Positions 22,015-30,827 of a stretch of DNA of 57,575 bases are shown piece after piece. The stretch lies in contig DASTPP010000282.1 in assembly GCA_035762175.1 (NCBI GenBank), forward strand, positions 1 through 57,575, written 5' to 3'. The DNA is from DASTPP01 sp035762175 (GTDB lineage Bacteria > Myxococcota_A > Polyangia > Polyangiales > Polyangiaceae). Numbering within the stretch: position 1 is the first letter of the stretch; each line of letters opens with the position of its first letter. The position numbers were made by a program, and so were the translations under genes. The notes beneath the pieces were generated by a model that did not search any database, was not told where the DNA came from, and saw only the letters and a program-made list of their open reading frames with translations.

Positions 22015-24840
22015 ATGCGCCGCCCGATCACCTGCTTGCCCTTTGCTTCCCTTCTCGTGGCCGCGTGCGTCGGCCAGGGCTCGCCGCCCGAGGGCGAGAC
22101 GGGGGCGAGGGGCGAGGCGATCATTGGCGGCACGGTCGACACGACGCACAAGTACGTGGTGCTCGTCGGCGGGGGCTGCACGGGCACGGTCATCTCGCGC
22201 CGGACGGTCATCACGGCGGGGCACTGCTTCGGCATCGCCAACTCGGTGAGCTTCGGGCAGTCGACGTCGCAGATCGAGCAGACCATCAACGTCGTGGCGA
22301 AGAAACGCCACCCGCTCTTCAAGAGCTTCGTGACGTCCGACTTCGAGCTGTGGGACCACGACCTGGCGGTGCTGCGGCTCGCCTCGAACGCGCCGGCGGC
22401 GGCGCAATCGGCGCCGCTCTTGCGCCAGACGATGGGCAACGACGCGACGTACGTGGGGCCCGCGTTCGTCTTCGTCGGCTACGGCCAGACGGGGACGGGT
22501 AGCTCGGGCACGCGGCGCCGGGTGAACATGCCGCTCTTCGGGGTGGGCCCCTTCGACGCCTCGGACAACAACCCCGAGGTGCCGAACGGCGGCATCATCC
22601 CCGCGAGCGGGTTTTACTATTCGGTGCCGGGCAAGAACACCTGCTTCGGCGACTCGGGCGGCCCCGCGTTCTTCCTCGGCCCCGACGGCGTCGAGTACCA
22701 CGCCGGCGTCACCTCGGGCGGCGACACGCAGTGCGCGCTCGACGGCACCGACGGGCGCACCGACCAGCCCGAGATCGACGCGTTCATCCAGGCGGCGATC
22801 GACGAGTTCGAGGGCAACGACCCCTGCCGTTCGGACGGCTCGTGCAACGACGCGTGCAACGCGGGCGGCCAGCTCGTCGACCCCGACTGCGCCGCGCAGC
22901 ACTGCGGCGCCGACGGCGTCTGCGCGCGCGCCTGCGTCGCCCCGGTCGACCCCGACTGCGCGGGGGGCACGGGCGGCGCGGGGGGCTCGGGCACCGGCGG
23001 CTCGGGCGGCTCCGGCGGCGCGGGCGGCGGCAACCCGCCCAATAGCTGCGTGGGCTTCTGCGGCGAGCAATCCGACGACGGGTGCTTCTGCGACGATCTC
23101 TGCGAGCAGTTCGGCGACTGCTGTCCGGATAAGGCCCAGGTCTGCGACGGCACGGGCGGCAGTGGCGGCGGCGGCGGCAGCGGCGGCGCCGGCGCGGGCG
23201 GCGCGGGCGGCTCCGGAACGGGCGGCTCCGGAACGGGCGGCGCGGGCGGATCCGGCGGCTCCGGCGCGGGCGGAACGGGCGGCGCGGGCGGAACGGGCGG
23301 CGCGGGCGGCGGCGGGGGCGGAGGCGGCACGGGCGGTGGCAGCGGGGGCAGTTGCAAGGCCGACGACGGCACGACCTTCTGCGGCGATGAGTCGCCCGAC
23401 GGGTGCTTCTGCGACGACCTGTGCGTGCAATTCGGTGACTGCTGCCCCGACAAGTTCGAGGTCTGCGGCGGCACCGGCGGCGCGGGTGGCTCGGGTGGCG
23501 GCACGGGGGGCACCGGCGGCAAGGGCGGCTCGGGCGGCACCGGTGGCACGGGCGGGAAGGGTGGCTCGGGCGGCAGCAGCGGCGCGAGTGGGTCTGGCGG
23601 GTCGGGCGGCAGCGGCGGCGCCGGCGGCGGTGGCGGCTCGGGCACGGGGGGCTCAGGCACCGGGGGCTCGGGCACCGGCGGTAGTGGTACCGGCGGCAGT
23701 GGCACCGGCGGCGCGGGTGGTGGCGGGGGCGGCGGCGGCACCGGCGGCAGTGGTACCGGCGGCAGTGGCACCGGCGGCTCTGGTGGCTCGGGCACCGGCG
23801 GGTCGGGGACCGGGGGCGGCGGCACGGGCGGCAGTGGCACCGGCGGTAGTGGCACCGGGGGCTCGGGAACCGGTGGTGGCGGGACTGGCGGCTCGGGCAC
23901 TGGGGGCGGCGGAACGGGCGGCTCGGGTACCGGCGGATCGGGCACGGGCGGCTCGGGCGGCTCGGGCACGGGCGGTGGTGGCACCGGTGGGTCGGGCACG
24001 GGCGGCTCCGGCACGGGCGGTGGTGGCACCGGCGGGTCGGGCACCGGCGGGTCGGGCACCGGCGGATCGGGCACCGGCGGGTCGGGCACCGGCGGCAGTG
24101 GAACGGGCGGCTCGGGTACCGGCGGCAGTGGCGGCTCGGGAACGGGTGGCAGCGGGACCGGTGGCAGCGGCGGTTCAGGCGGCTCGGGGACGGGCGGCAG
24201 CGGTGGTTCCGGAACGGGCGGCAGCGGTGGTTCCGGAACGGGCGGTAGCGGCGGCTCGGGCACCGGCGGCGGCGGCACGGGCGGCAGCGGCGGCAGCGGC
24301 GGGTCAGGGACGGGCGGCTCAGGCACCGGCGGCAGCGGCGGTGGCACCGGCGGCACGGGCGGCAGTGGTAACGGCGGGTCGGGCACCGGCGGCGGCGACG
24401 CGGGCGGCTCGGGTACCGGCGGCAGCGGCACGGGTGGCAGCGGCACGGGCGGCAGCGGCGGTTCGGCCGGGGGCGACACGGGCGGCAGCGGCGGCTCGGA
24501 TACGGGCGGCTCGGGTGGCGGCGCGGCTGGCAGCGACAGCGCCGGCGCGGGCGGCTCGGGCACGGCGGGCGGCGGCGCTTCGGGCGGCTCGGATCAGGGC
24601 GGCAGCGGCGGCCAGGCGGGCGCGCCGGGCACGGGCGGCAGCGGCGGGTCGACCTCCGGGGCTTCCGGGGGGGCGAACGCGGGCCGCGGCGGCTCGAACC
24701 CGACCGAGCCGGGCGATCCGGAAGATGGGTGCAGCTGCTCGGTGCCCTCGGGTGGCCGGACGACGCCGGCCCCCTTGGCGCTGGTGGGCTTGCTCTTCGT
24801 GCGTCCGCTGCTCAGGCGCCGGTCTCGCGCCGCGAAGTGA
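22015..24840 (+). CDS. Secreted trypsin-like serine protease with two Cys-rich SMB-like domains, Gly-rich linkers and MYXO-CTERM-like tail
   Basis: This is a 941-residue surface protein. The N-terminal signal ends in L-V-A-A-C-V-G, possibly a lipobox. The S1 protease domain (about residues 38-265) has the activation site I-I-G-G, His in V-I-T-A-G-H-C, Asp in H-D-L-A-V-L-R-L and Ser in C-F-G-D-S-G-G-P. Two somatomedin-B-like modules follow (V-G-F-C-G-E-Q...D-C-C-P-D-K and T-F-C-G-D-E...D-C-C-P-D-K). They are separated and followed by very long Gly/Ser/Thr repeats. The C-terminus D-G-C-S-C-S-V-P, a hydrophobic helix and R-R-R resembles the MYXO-CTERM sorting signal. I chose ATG 22015 over GTG 22006. 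The target is unknown. Confidence 0.9.
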   Translation: MRRPITCLPFASLLVAACVGQGSPPEGETGARGEAIIGGTVDTTHKYVVLVGGGCTGTVISRRTVITAGHCFGIANSVSFGQSTSQIEQTINVVAKKRHPLFKSFVTSDFELWDHDLAVLRLASNAPAAAQSAPLLRQTMGNDATYVGPAFVFVGYGQTGTGSSGTRRRVNMPLFGVGPFDASDNNPEVPNGGIIPASGFYYSVPGKNTCFGDSGGPAFFLGPDGVEYHAGVTSGGDTQCALDGTDGRTDQPEIDAFIQAAIDEFEGNDPCRSDGSCNDACNAGGQLVDPDCAAQHCGADGVCARACVAPVDPDCAGGTGGAGGSGTGGSGGSGGAGGGNPPNSCVGFCGEQSDDGCFCDDLCEQFGDCCPDKAQVCDGTGGSGGGGGSGGAGAGGAGGSGTGGSGTGGAGGSGGSGAGGTGGAGGTGGAGGGGGGGGTGGGSGGSCKADDGTTFCGDESPDGCFCDDLCVQFGDCCPDKFEVCGGTGGAGGSGGGTGGTGGKGGSGGTGGTGGKGGSGGSSGASGSGGSGGSGGAGGGGGSGTGGSGTGGSGTGGSGTGGSGTGGAGGGGGGGGTGGSGTGGSGTGGSGGSGTGGSGTGGGGTGGSGTGGSGTGGSGTGGGGTGGSGTGGGGTGGSGTGGSGTGGSGGSGTGGGGTGGSGTGGSGTGGGGTGGSGTGGSGTGGSGTGGSGTGGSGTGGSGTGGSGGSGTGGSGTGGSGGSGGSGTGGSGGSGTGGSGGSGTGGSGGSGTGGGGTGGSGGSGGSGTGGSGTGGSGGGTGGTGGSGNGGSGTGGGDAGGSGTGGSGTGGSGTGGSGGSAGGDTGGSGGSDTGGSGGGAAGSDSAGAGGSGTAGGGASGGSDQGGSGGQAGAPGTGGSGGSTSGASGGANAGRGGSNPTEPGDPEDGCSCSVPSGGRTTPAPLALVGLLFVRPLLRRRSRAAK
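23160..24630 (+). repeat. Coding minisatellite: Gly-rich G-T-G-G-S repeats
   Basis: About 1.3 kb in two blocks inside the protease gene is a degenerate repeat of 15-bp units encoding G-T-G-G-S and variants (G-S-G-G-S, G-G-G-T-G). It is interrupted only by the second Cys-rich module. Long near-identical tracts here are prone to slippage and assembly collapse, so the true copy number may differ. Confidence 0.9.
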
Positions 24841-25380
24841 CGTGCTTCGGCGGCCGCCGCGCAGGCAGCCGGGGCGCGCGGCGGCAGCGCCGCCTCGGCC
24901 TCGATGGAGCGAGGCGGCGGGCGCGGTCGCCTGGCGCGGGGCTCGTCGAGGGGGCGTTCGGCCGCGCGCTTTTGGCGGCGGCCGAGGCCGCGGGGCGGGG
25001 CGCGCGGCCGCCGCGCCGAGGGGGCTGACCCCAAGCGAAGGCGTTCGCTCTAGTTATACGCACGACGGCCCCCGGACGCGTGTGGTTGACAACGCGAGTG
25101 ACCGTCGGTAACGTCATATTGACTTTATCTTACACTGGTGTCGGTACCAGCGCACGCTGAAAGAGCAGCCATTGGGCTCTGATGGGTGCCTTTCGATGGG
25201 AGGCGCCCTTGGGTAGTCGAGCCGGGCGGCAGGCGGCCCGGTAAGGAAAGCATGTTTTTGCACCCCATCTTGACGACTACGAAGTACATTAGAACTCTGT
25301 GTGCCCCGCCTAAGCAAGCATGGGGTGCCCTGATGGTCTAGAGCCGAGGGCATCAGCGGGGTTGAGAGGTCGAGGCCGCG
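24841..25380. other. Intergenic region before the kinase module, no gene seen
   Basis: This is a 540-bp gap. The first 200 bp are GC-rich without coding signal. The part from about 25050 to 25330 is distinctly more AT-rich than the window, consistent with a promoter or regulatory region. No family-like open frame and no RNA gene was recognised. Confidence 0.6.
25086..25114 (+). promoter_or_regulatory. Candidate sigma-70-type promoter for the kinase module
   Basis: A consensus -35 TTGACA (25086-25091) is followed after 17 bp by TAACGT (25109-25114), a fair -10, inside the AT-rich part of the gap. A second TTGACT at 25119 has no good -10. This would give a leader of about 260 nt before the kinase start at 25381. 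Confidence 0.45.
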
Positions 25381-26937
25381 ATGAAACCACCTGCCACGCC
25401 AGAGCCGACCGTGGCGCCAGCCGCCTCGCCCTCGAGCGAGCCTGGCGGGGGGGCGAGCGGGGCCGAGCCCGGGGCGACGGCGCCTTCGGTGCCTGGCGCG
25501 GCGGCGTCGGCGTCGGACCGCGGCACGGCGGCGACGACGGGCCGCCACGCGCGCCTCGGCACGCCGGTCGGCGGGGCGCGCGCCTTCGGCGCGGCGCCCG
25601 GGCTTGCGGGCGAGTTGAGGGCCGGCATGACCATCGCGCGCCGGTACGAGCTCCTTGAGCCGATCGGTCGCGGCGCCATGGGCAGCGTCTGGAAGGCGAG
25701 GCACAAGACGCTCGACCACGTCGTCGCCTGCAAGTTTCTCAACCGGTGTTCGATCGGCGAGGGCGAGCCCGCGGCGCGCTTCGAGCAAGAGGCGCGCGTC
25801 TCGGCCAAGCTCGGCGAGGCGTCCCCGCACGTCGTGCGCGTGTTCGACTATGGCGTGCTCAAGACCGGCACGCCCTTTCTCGTGATGGAGTTTCTGTCGG
25901 GCGAAGACCTGTCTTCGAGCCTGCGGCGCACGGGGCGCTTGCCGCTCGAGTTCGCGACGCGGGTCGCGTTGCAGCTCTGCCGCGCCCTGCTCGTGGCCCA
26001 CCGCGAGGGCGTCGTGCACCGCGACCTCAAGCCCGCGAACGTCTTCCTTTGCCCCGACCCCGAGGGCAACGACCCGCTCGTCAAGCTGCTCGACTTCGGC
26101 GTCGCGAAGGTGATGCACGAGCAGGACATCGCCTACGAGACGGCCGCGGGGATGGTCCTCGGCACGCCCGCGTACATGAGCCCCGAGCAGCTCGACCCTT
26201 CGCCCGGGCGGCGCGTCGACGCCCGGGCCGACCTCTGGGCGCTCGCGGCGATTTATTACGCCATGCTGACGGGCGGCTCGCCGTTCGGCGGCGGCAGCGT
26301 CCGCGACATCATGGTGCGGGTGCTCACCGGCCAGGCCCCGCCGCCGTCGTCGCTCGGCCTCGGGCTGCCCCCCGAGCTCGACGCCTGGTTCGCCCGCGCG
26401 TTCGCCCGCGACCCGGCGCTGCGCTTTCAGAGCGCGTACGAGGCGGGCGAATCGCTGCACGCGCTCGCGAGCGCCGCCGCCGCCGACACGTCGCCGTCGT
26501 TCGGCAGCGCGTACCTGCCCGGGCTCGCGGTCGCCCCGCCTCGCCCGCCGACGCGGTCGAAGGGCTCGTTCGTCGCCCTGGGCGTGCTCTTCAGTTCGTT
26601 GCTTCTGCTCTCGTTCGGCCTGGTGGTGTCGAGGGCGAAGCCGAGGCCGAAGTCGGTCGACCTCACCGCCTCCCTGCTCTCGGCCACGTCCGCTCCGCCC
26701 TCGGCCCTCGCCCCGCGGCCGAGCGCGCCGCTCGCGGCGGGCGCCGCGGCGCCGGCGTCGGCGCCCCCCGCCGCGTCGGCCCCCGCCGGCGCGGCGAAGT
26801 CGCCCCCCGGGCCTCGGGCGCCCGCGCCGCGCGTGACCTCCGCCCCGATGCCGAACCGCCCGCCGAGCCGCCCGTCGCCCCCGAGCGGTCGCGCCTCGAG
26901 CAAGCCCAACCCCGAAGACATTGACGTCGGCTTTTTA
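25381..26937 (+). CDS. Membrane-anchored Ser/Thr protein kinase (end uncertain, possible stop loss)
   Basis: A disordered Pro/Ala/Ser-rich N-terminus (about 80 residues) precedes a Hanks kinase domain (about 82-360). It shows the Gly loop IGRGAMGSVWKA, the Lys in ACKFL, HRDLKPANVFL, DFGVAK and the P+1 segment GTPAYMSPEQL. A transmembrane helix near 400-420 and a Pro/Ala tail follow. Sequence that looks like a real C-terminus ends at P-E-D-I-D-V-G-F, and the next codon is TTA (26935-26937). The frame stays open to 28494, but from there it is only the out-of-frame shadow of the next gene. I therefore end the gene at 26937 and suggest that a TAA stop was lost or misread. It heads a kinase/repeat-protein/lipoprotein module. 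Confidence 0.8.
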
Positions 26938-27976
26938 CGCGCCCCGCGGCCGCCGCCGTGCCCTGACCTTCGTCGTTCGGGCGGCGGGGGTGTCGGCCCT
27001 CGCGCCGGCGGCGTGGGCGCAAGAGGCGTCGAACTCGGCCGAGGTCGCGGCCGCCCGCGAGCTCGGGCGGGAGGGCATCGCGCTGGCCAACGAGGGCAAG
27101 TGCGCCGAGGCCGTCGACCGTCTCGAGCGGGCCGTGGCCCTGCGCTCGTCGCCCATCTTGTACGTGCGCTTGGGCGAGTGCCAACTCGAGCTCGGTCGGA
27201 TGGTCGACGGCACCGAGTCGTTCCGGCGGGCGACGCGCGAGGCGCCGGGGCCCTCGTCGGCCGCCCTCAAGGCGGCCCAAGAGCGGGCGCGCAAGCTGCT
27301 CGCCGCGACGCAGCCCCGGCTCGCGAAGCTCACGGTCTCGGTCGAAGCGCCGGCCGGCGCTTCGTATGCGGTCAAGCTCGACGGCGTGCCCATCGCGCAG
27401 GCCCTGCTCGGCGTCGCCCGCCCCACCGACCCGGGGTCGCACGCGGTCGAGGCCGCGGGCCCCGGGCTCAAGCCCGCCGGCGTCCGCGTCGTCCTGCCGG
27501 AGGGCGGCGCCGAGACCGTCGCCCTCGCCCTCGAAGCGCTGCCGCCGGCGCCGGCGCGCCCGCCGCCCCCGCCCCCGTCCCCGGCGCCGGAGCGCTGGTC
27601 GGTGCCGGCCGGCCGGCGCGAGGGCGAGGGGCTGCCGCGTTGGCCCGCCTTCGTCGCGTTCGGGGTGGGGGCCGCGGGGCTCGGACTCGGGGGCACCTTC
27701 GGCGTGCTGGCCCTGCGCAAGAGCAACGAGCTCGAGCGCGACTGCGATTCGCAGAAGCGCTGCGCGGCGTCGAGCCGCGCCGATTACGACGCGGCCGACC
27801 GGTACGCGCTCGGCTCGACCTTGGGCTTCGTCGTCGGGGGGGTCGGGCTCGCCGGGGGGCTCGCCCTCTACCTGCTGTCGTCGAAGCCGCCCGCCCGCGC
27901 GGGCGGCTCGGGCGCGGGCGTGACGCTCGCCCCCTGGGTCAGCGCGTCGTCGGGGGGGGTCGCGGGCACGTTCTGA
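26921..27976 (+). CDS. Signal-peptide protein with TPR-like N-terminus and C-terminal membrane domain, kinase partner
   Basis: This is a 351-residue exported protein. The leader (RRRALTFVVRAAGVSALAPA, cleavage after A-W-A) is followed by a TPR-like helical pair (ARELGREGIALANEGKCAEA, VALRSSPILYVRLGECQLEL). Next come a beta-rich PEGA-like stretch (residues about 140-205), a Pro-rich linker, and two hydrophobic helices flanking a C-D-S-Q-K-R-C loop. The TTG at 26921 is the only start that keeps the whole leader, and it overlaps the kinase end. The last domain is clearly related to that of the protein at 47097-48194, which holds the same position in the second kinase module. The function is unknown. 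Confidence 0.78.
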   Translation: MTSAFYAPRGRRRALTFVVRAAGVSALAPAAWAQEASNSAEVAAARELGREGIALANEGKCAEAVDRLERAVALRSSPILYVRLGECQLELGRMVDGTESFRRATREAPGPSSAALKAAQERARKLLAATQPRLAKLTVSVEAPAGASYAVKLDGVPIAQALLGVARPTDPGSHAVEAAGPGLKPAGVRVVLPEGGAETVALALEALPPAPARPPPPPPSPAPERWSVPAGRREGEGLPRWPAFVAFGVGAAGLGLGGTFGVLALRKSNELERDCDSQKRCAASSRADYDAADRYALGSTLGFVVGGVGLAGGLALYLLSSKPPARAGGSGAGVTLAPWVSASSGGVAGTF

Positions 27977-28034
27977 CAGGGGTCGGGGCGCGGCGCCCGG
28001 CGCGCCCCACGTGGTGGGCAAGGAGGTCACGCCG

Positions 28035-29675
28035 ATGGCATTTCTTGGCGGTCGTTTTCGGGGGTCGAGGGGTCGGGGCGCCGGCGCCCTCGCGGCGGCG
28101 TGCTTCGGCGCGGCCGGGTGCCACGTCGTCACGGGCCTCGGCGGGTACCGCGTCGACGAGTGTTCGGTCAACGCCGACTGCGCGCGCGAGCGGGGGCGCG
28201 GCTCGGTCTGCCGCGAGCACGAGGAGGGCAAGGTCTGCGTCGACCTGCGCACCGAGCATTGCCCCGAAGTCATCGGCGACTACGCCGACGACGACGCGGT
28301 CATCTTCGGGGCGCTCGTCCCCATCGACAGCGTCGACGCGCCGGTGGGCAAGGCCGAGGTCAACGGCATCCGCTTGGCGGTCACCGAGTTCCAAGCGTCG
28401 AGCGGCGGGCTCCCCCCGGTCGGCGGCTCGGGCCGGCGCCGGCCGATCGCGGTCGTCATCTGCGACGACGCCTCGCGGGTCGACCGGGGGTTGAGCTCGG
28501 CCGTGCACCTCGCCCGCGAGGTGCGCGTGCCCGCCATCATCGGCTCGACCTTCAGCGGCGTCTCCATCCGCGTCGCCAACGACGTGACGACCCCCGCGGG
28601 CGTCGTGCTCATCTCGCCGGGGTCCACCAGCCCGGACATCACGTACCTCCAAGACCGGGGGCTCGTCTGGCGCACCATCGCCTCGGGCGCCATCGAGGCG
28701 GCGCGCATCGTCGCCCTGACCGAAGACCTCCAGGTCGACGTGCGGGCGCGGCTGGTGGCGGCCGGCGTGCTCGCCGAGGGCGCCCCGCTCAAGCTCCAGA
28801 TCGTTTACAAAGGCGACGCGTACGGGCGAGGGTTCACCACCACCTCGGTCGACCTGCTGCGGCTCAACGGCGCCCCCGCCACCGACCCGAGCAACAAAGA
28901 TTACTTTCGGCAGAAAGACTACGGCAACCTGTCGGACCCCGAACGGAACCCGCCGCGGTACGAAGAGACGGTCGCCGAGCTGATCGAGCAGGCGCCCCAC
29001 ATCATTCTCGCCTACGGCGTCAACGAGGTCTTCGACGACATCATGGGGCCGGTCGAGCGGGGGTGGTCGAACCCGAGCTACCGACCCTACTGGGTCTTCA
29101 CGCACGCGCAGTTCAACACGGCGGCCACCGAGTTCCTCCGCGCCAACGACCCCGACGGCGCGTTCGGCGTGCGCCGGCGCATGGTCGGCACCATCGCGGG
29201 GGCGTCGTACGCGGCGGCCTACTCGGACTTTCGGTCCCTTTACCAAGGGAGCGTCAACGACGGCACGCCGCCCGACTCGTTCGGCGCGGCCAACGCCTAC
29301 GACGCGCTCTACCTGCTCGCCTACGCCGCGACCGCGGCCACGGCCGAAGGCCGCCCCCTCGACGGCCTCCGGCTCGCCGACGGGTTCGCCCGGCTCGTCC
29401 CGCCGGCGGGCTCGCGCGCCCAGGTCGGCTCGGCCGACATCAACTGGGCGCTCGGCGAGCTGACCGCCGGCCGCAGCGTCGACCTCGAAGGGGCGACGGG
29501 GCCGCTCGACTTCGATCTCGCGACGGGCGACGCGGACGCCGAGGTCGAGGTCTGGTGCGTGCCCGAGCAGAGCGGCGGGGCCGGCCTCCCGGTGACCACG
29601 CCCTTTCGGTTCGACATTCGGGGGCAGCGCGTCGGCTCGCTCGCCCAAGCGAAGAGCGCTTGCGGGCTGCTCTAG
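28035..29675 (+). CDS. Periplasmic binding protein-like lipoprotein (Peripla_BP_6 type)
   Basis: This is a 546-residue lipoprotein. The leader ends in F-G-A-A-G-C. A short Cys-containing segment (E-C-S-V-N-A-D-C, V-C-R-E-H, H-C-P) precedes the amino-acid-binding-like fold, with FGALVPIDS, the paired I-A-V-V-I-C-D-D, VPAIIGSTFSGVSI, GVVLISPGSTSPDI and SFGAANAYDALYLLAYAA. No ABC permease or ATPase is nearby, so it more likely senses a ligand for the kinase module than feeds a transporter; that is inference. The ATG at 28035, with AGGAGG at 28021-28026, is preferred to the GTG at 28011. It is the third gene of the module, 58 bp after the TPR-like gene. Confidence 0.88.
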   Translation: MAFLGGRFRGSRGRGAGALAAACFGAAGCHVVTGLGGYRVDECSVNADCARERGRGSVCREHEEGKVCVDLRTEHCPEVIGDYADDDAVIFGALVPIDSVDAPVGKAEVNGIRLAVTEFQASSGGLPPVGGSGRRRPIAVVICDDASRVDRGLSSAVHLAREVRVPAIIGSTFSGVSIRVANDVTTPAGVVLISPGSTSPDITYLQDRGLVWRTIASGAIEAARIVALTEDLQVDVRARLVAAGVLAEGAPLKLQIVYKGDAYGRGFTTTSVDLLRLNGAPATDPSNKDYFRQKDYGNLSDPERNPPRYEETVAELIEQAPHIILAYGVNEVFDDIMGPVERGWSNPSYRPYWVFTHAQFNTAATEFLRANDPDGAFGVRRRMVGTIAGASYAAAYSDFRSLYQGSVNDGTPPDSFGAANAYDALYLLAYAATAATAEGRPLDGLRLADGFARLVPPAGSRAQVGSADINWALGELTAGRSVDLEGATGPLDFDLATGDADAEVEVWCVPEQSGGAGLPVTTPFRFDIRGQRVGSLAQAKSACGLL

Positions 29676-29703
29676 CCCGGCGCGCGGGGGGGGGCGCGGC
29701 CGC

Positions 29704-30702
29704 TCAGCCGACGGGCTTGCCGGCGGGCGAGCCCTTGTCGCCGGGCGGCCGGAGGCCGGAGGGGCCGTTGTCGCCGGCGTTCTTGGCGCCGGGGGCGGCG
29801 GCGGCCGCGCCGGGGCGCGCGTCGAGGACGTAGCGGTCGCCGGGGCGCAGGTGCAGCGCCTCGAGCTCGCTGCCGAAGTCTTCGTCGACGGCCTCGACGA
29901 AGGCGGAGACGGGCAGCGGGCGGGACCTTCGGCCGTGGCCGTAGGCGTCGAGGCTGCGGTAGAGCAGCAGGGTCGAGGGCGAGAGCAGGCGCGCGGCGCG
30001 CACGACGTCGTCGGGCTGCGACGAGCTGACGTCGAGCAAGAGGACGTCGACGGGGTCGGCGATCTCGGCGATGGCGTCGAGCGCGCGCGGGTCGGTGCCG
30101 CGGTGCACGCCGGCGCCGAGGTGCAAGATGCTCGAGCCCTGGGACGATTCGAAGTGGTAGCCGAGGCCGGGGCGGCCGCGCAGCCCGCGCAGGAGCTCGT
30201 CGCCGAGCGCGCGCGGCAGGTCGAAGAGGCGCTGTGCCTGGTCGAAGGCGCGGCGGGCGGAGGGGGCGCGGCCGAGGCCGCGGGCGCCGAGGGCGTCGAA
30301 GGCGCCGTCGAAGAGGCCGAGGCCCTCGTCGACGAGGGCGGCGGCGGCGGCGGGGACGGCGGTGACGCGGAAGGCTTCGTCGCGGGCGCGCTCGAAGGGC
30401 TCGAGGTCGAGGGTGCGCTTGCGCGAGAGGCCGAGCTCGCGCAGGGCGAGGCGGCAGGCCTGGGGGGGGCCGACGAGGATGGCGTCGGCGGCGTCGAGCG
30501 CGTCGAGCGCGTCGTCGAAGCCGTCGCCGAGCTGGGTGACGAAGACGTAGTCGCAGGCGACGGCCTCGTCGTCGCGGCGGGCGCGGCCGCGGCGGCGGCG
30601 CCCGCGGAAGGCGGGGTCGACGAACGCGACGGCGCCGTCGAAGTGGAGCTCGACGAAGGTCGAACCCTGGTAGAGGATGGTAACGTCGTGGGTCTGGCTC
30701 AT
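29704..30702 (-). CDS. Degenerate metallo-beta-lactamase-fold protein
   Basis: This is a 332-residue cytoplasmic protein. The opening T-I-L-Y-Q-G-S-T-F-V-E-L and AFVDPAF matches the first strands of UPF0173/UlaG-type MBL proteins, and D-Y-V-F-V-T-Q occupies the place of the usual T-H-x-H-x-D-H metal site. Here the site reads T-Q-L-G-D-G-F-D-D, without the histidines, so metal-dependent hydrolysis is unlikely. Further strands (ADAILVGPP, SSILHLGAGVHRGTDP, VDVLLLDVSSSQPDDVVRAA) keep the fold. The C-terminus is a disordered Gly/Pro/Lys tail. It is divergent from the 30828 gene, 125 bp away. Its role is unknown. Confidence 0.6.
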   Translation of the reverse strand: MSQTHDVTILYQGSTFVELHFDGAVAFVDPAFRGRRRRGRARRDDEAVACDYVFVTQLGDGFDDALDALDAADAILVGPPQACRLALRELGLSRKRTLDLEPFERARDEAFRVTAVPAAAAALVDEGLGLFDGAFDALGARGLGRAPSARRAFDQAQRLFDLPRALGDELLRGLRGRPGLGYHFESSQGSSILHLGAGVHRGTDPRALDAIAEIADPVDVLLLDVSSSQPDDVVRAARLLSPSTLLLYRSLDAYGHGRRSRPLPVSAFVEAVDEDFGSELEALHLRPGDRYVLDARPGAAAAAPGAKNAGDNGPSGLRPPGDKGSPAGKPVG

Positions 30703-30827
30703 GGCGGTACCCTCGTCGAGGGGCGCGCGGCCCGGGGGCCGGGCGGCCCGTTGGGCCGGGCGCGCCGGCGCGCGGCCGGCGCGGCGGCGAGGGGGCTATC
30801 TACACCATCACCAACGAGGAGGCGACG

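Noticed and set aside
22617..24563. 648-residue Pro-rich protein on the minus strand
   Set aside because: It is the antisense of the Gly-rich repeats of the protease; P-P-V-P-E-P strings arise from GC-rich G-T-G-G-S codons.
25381..28494. A single 1037-residue kinase
   Set aside because: After about residue 518 the frame is only the out-of-frame image of a well-supported signal-peptide gene and part of the Peripla_BP_6 gene.
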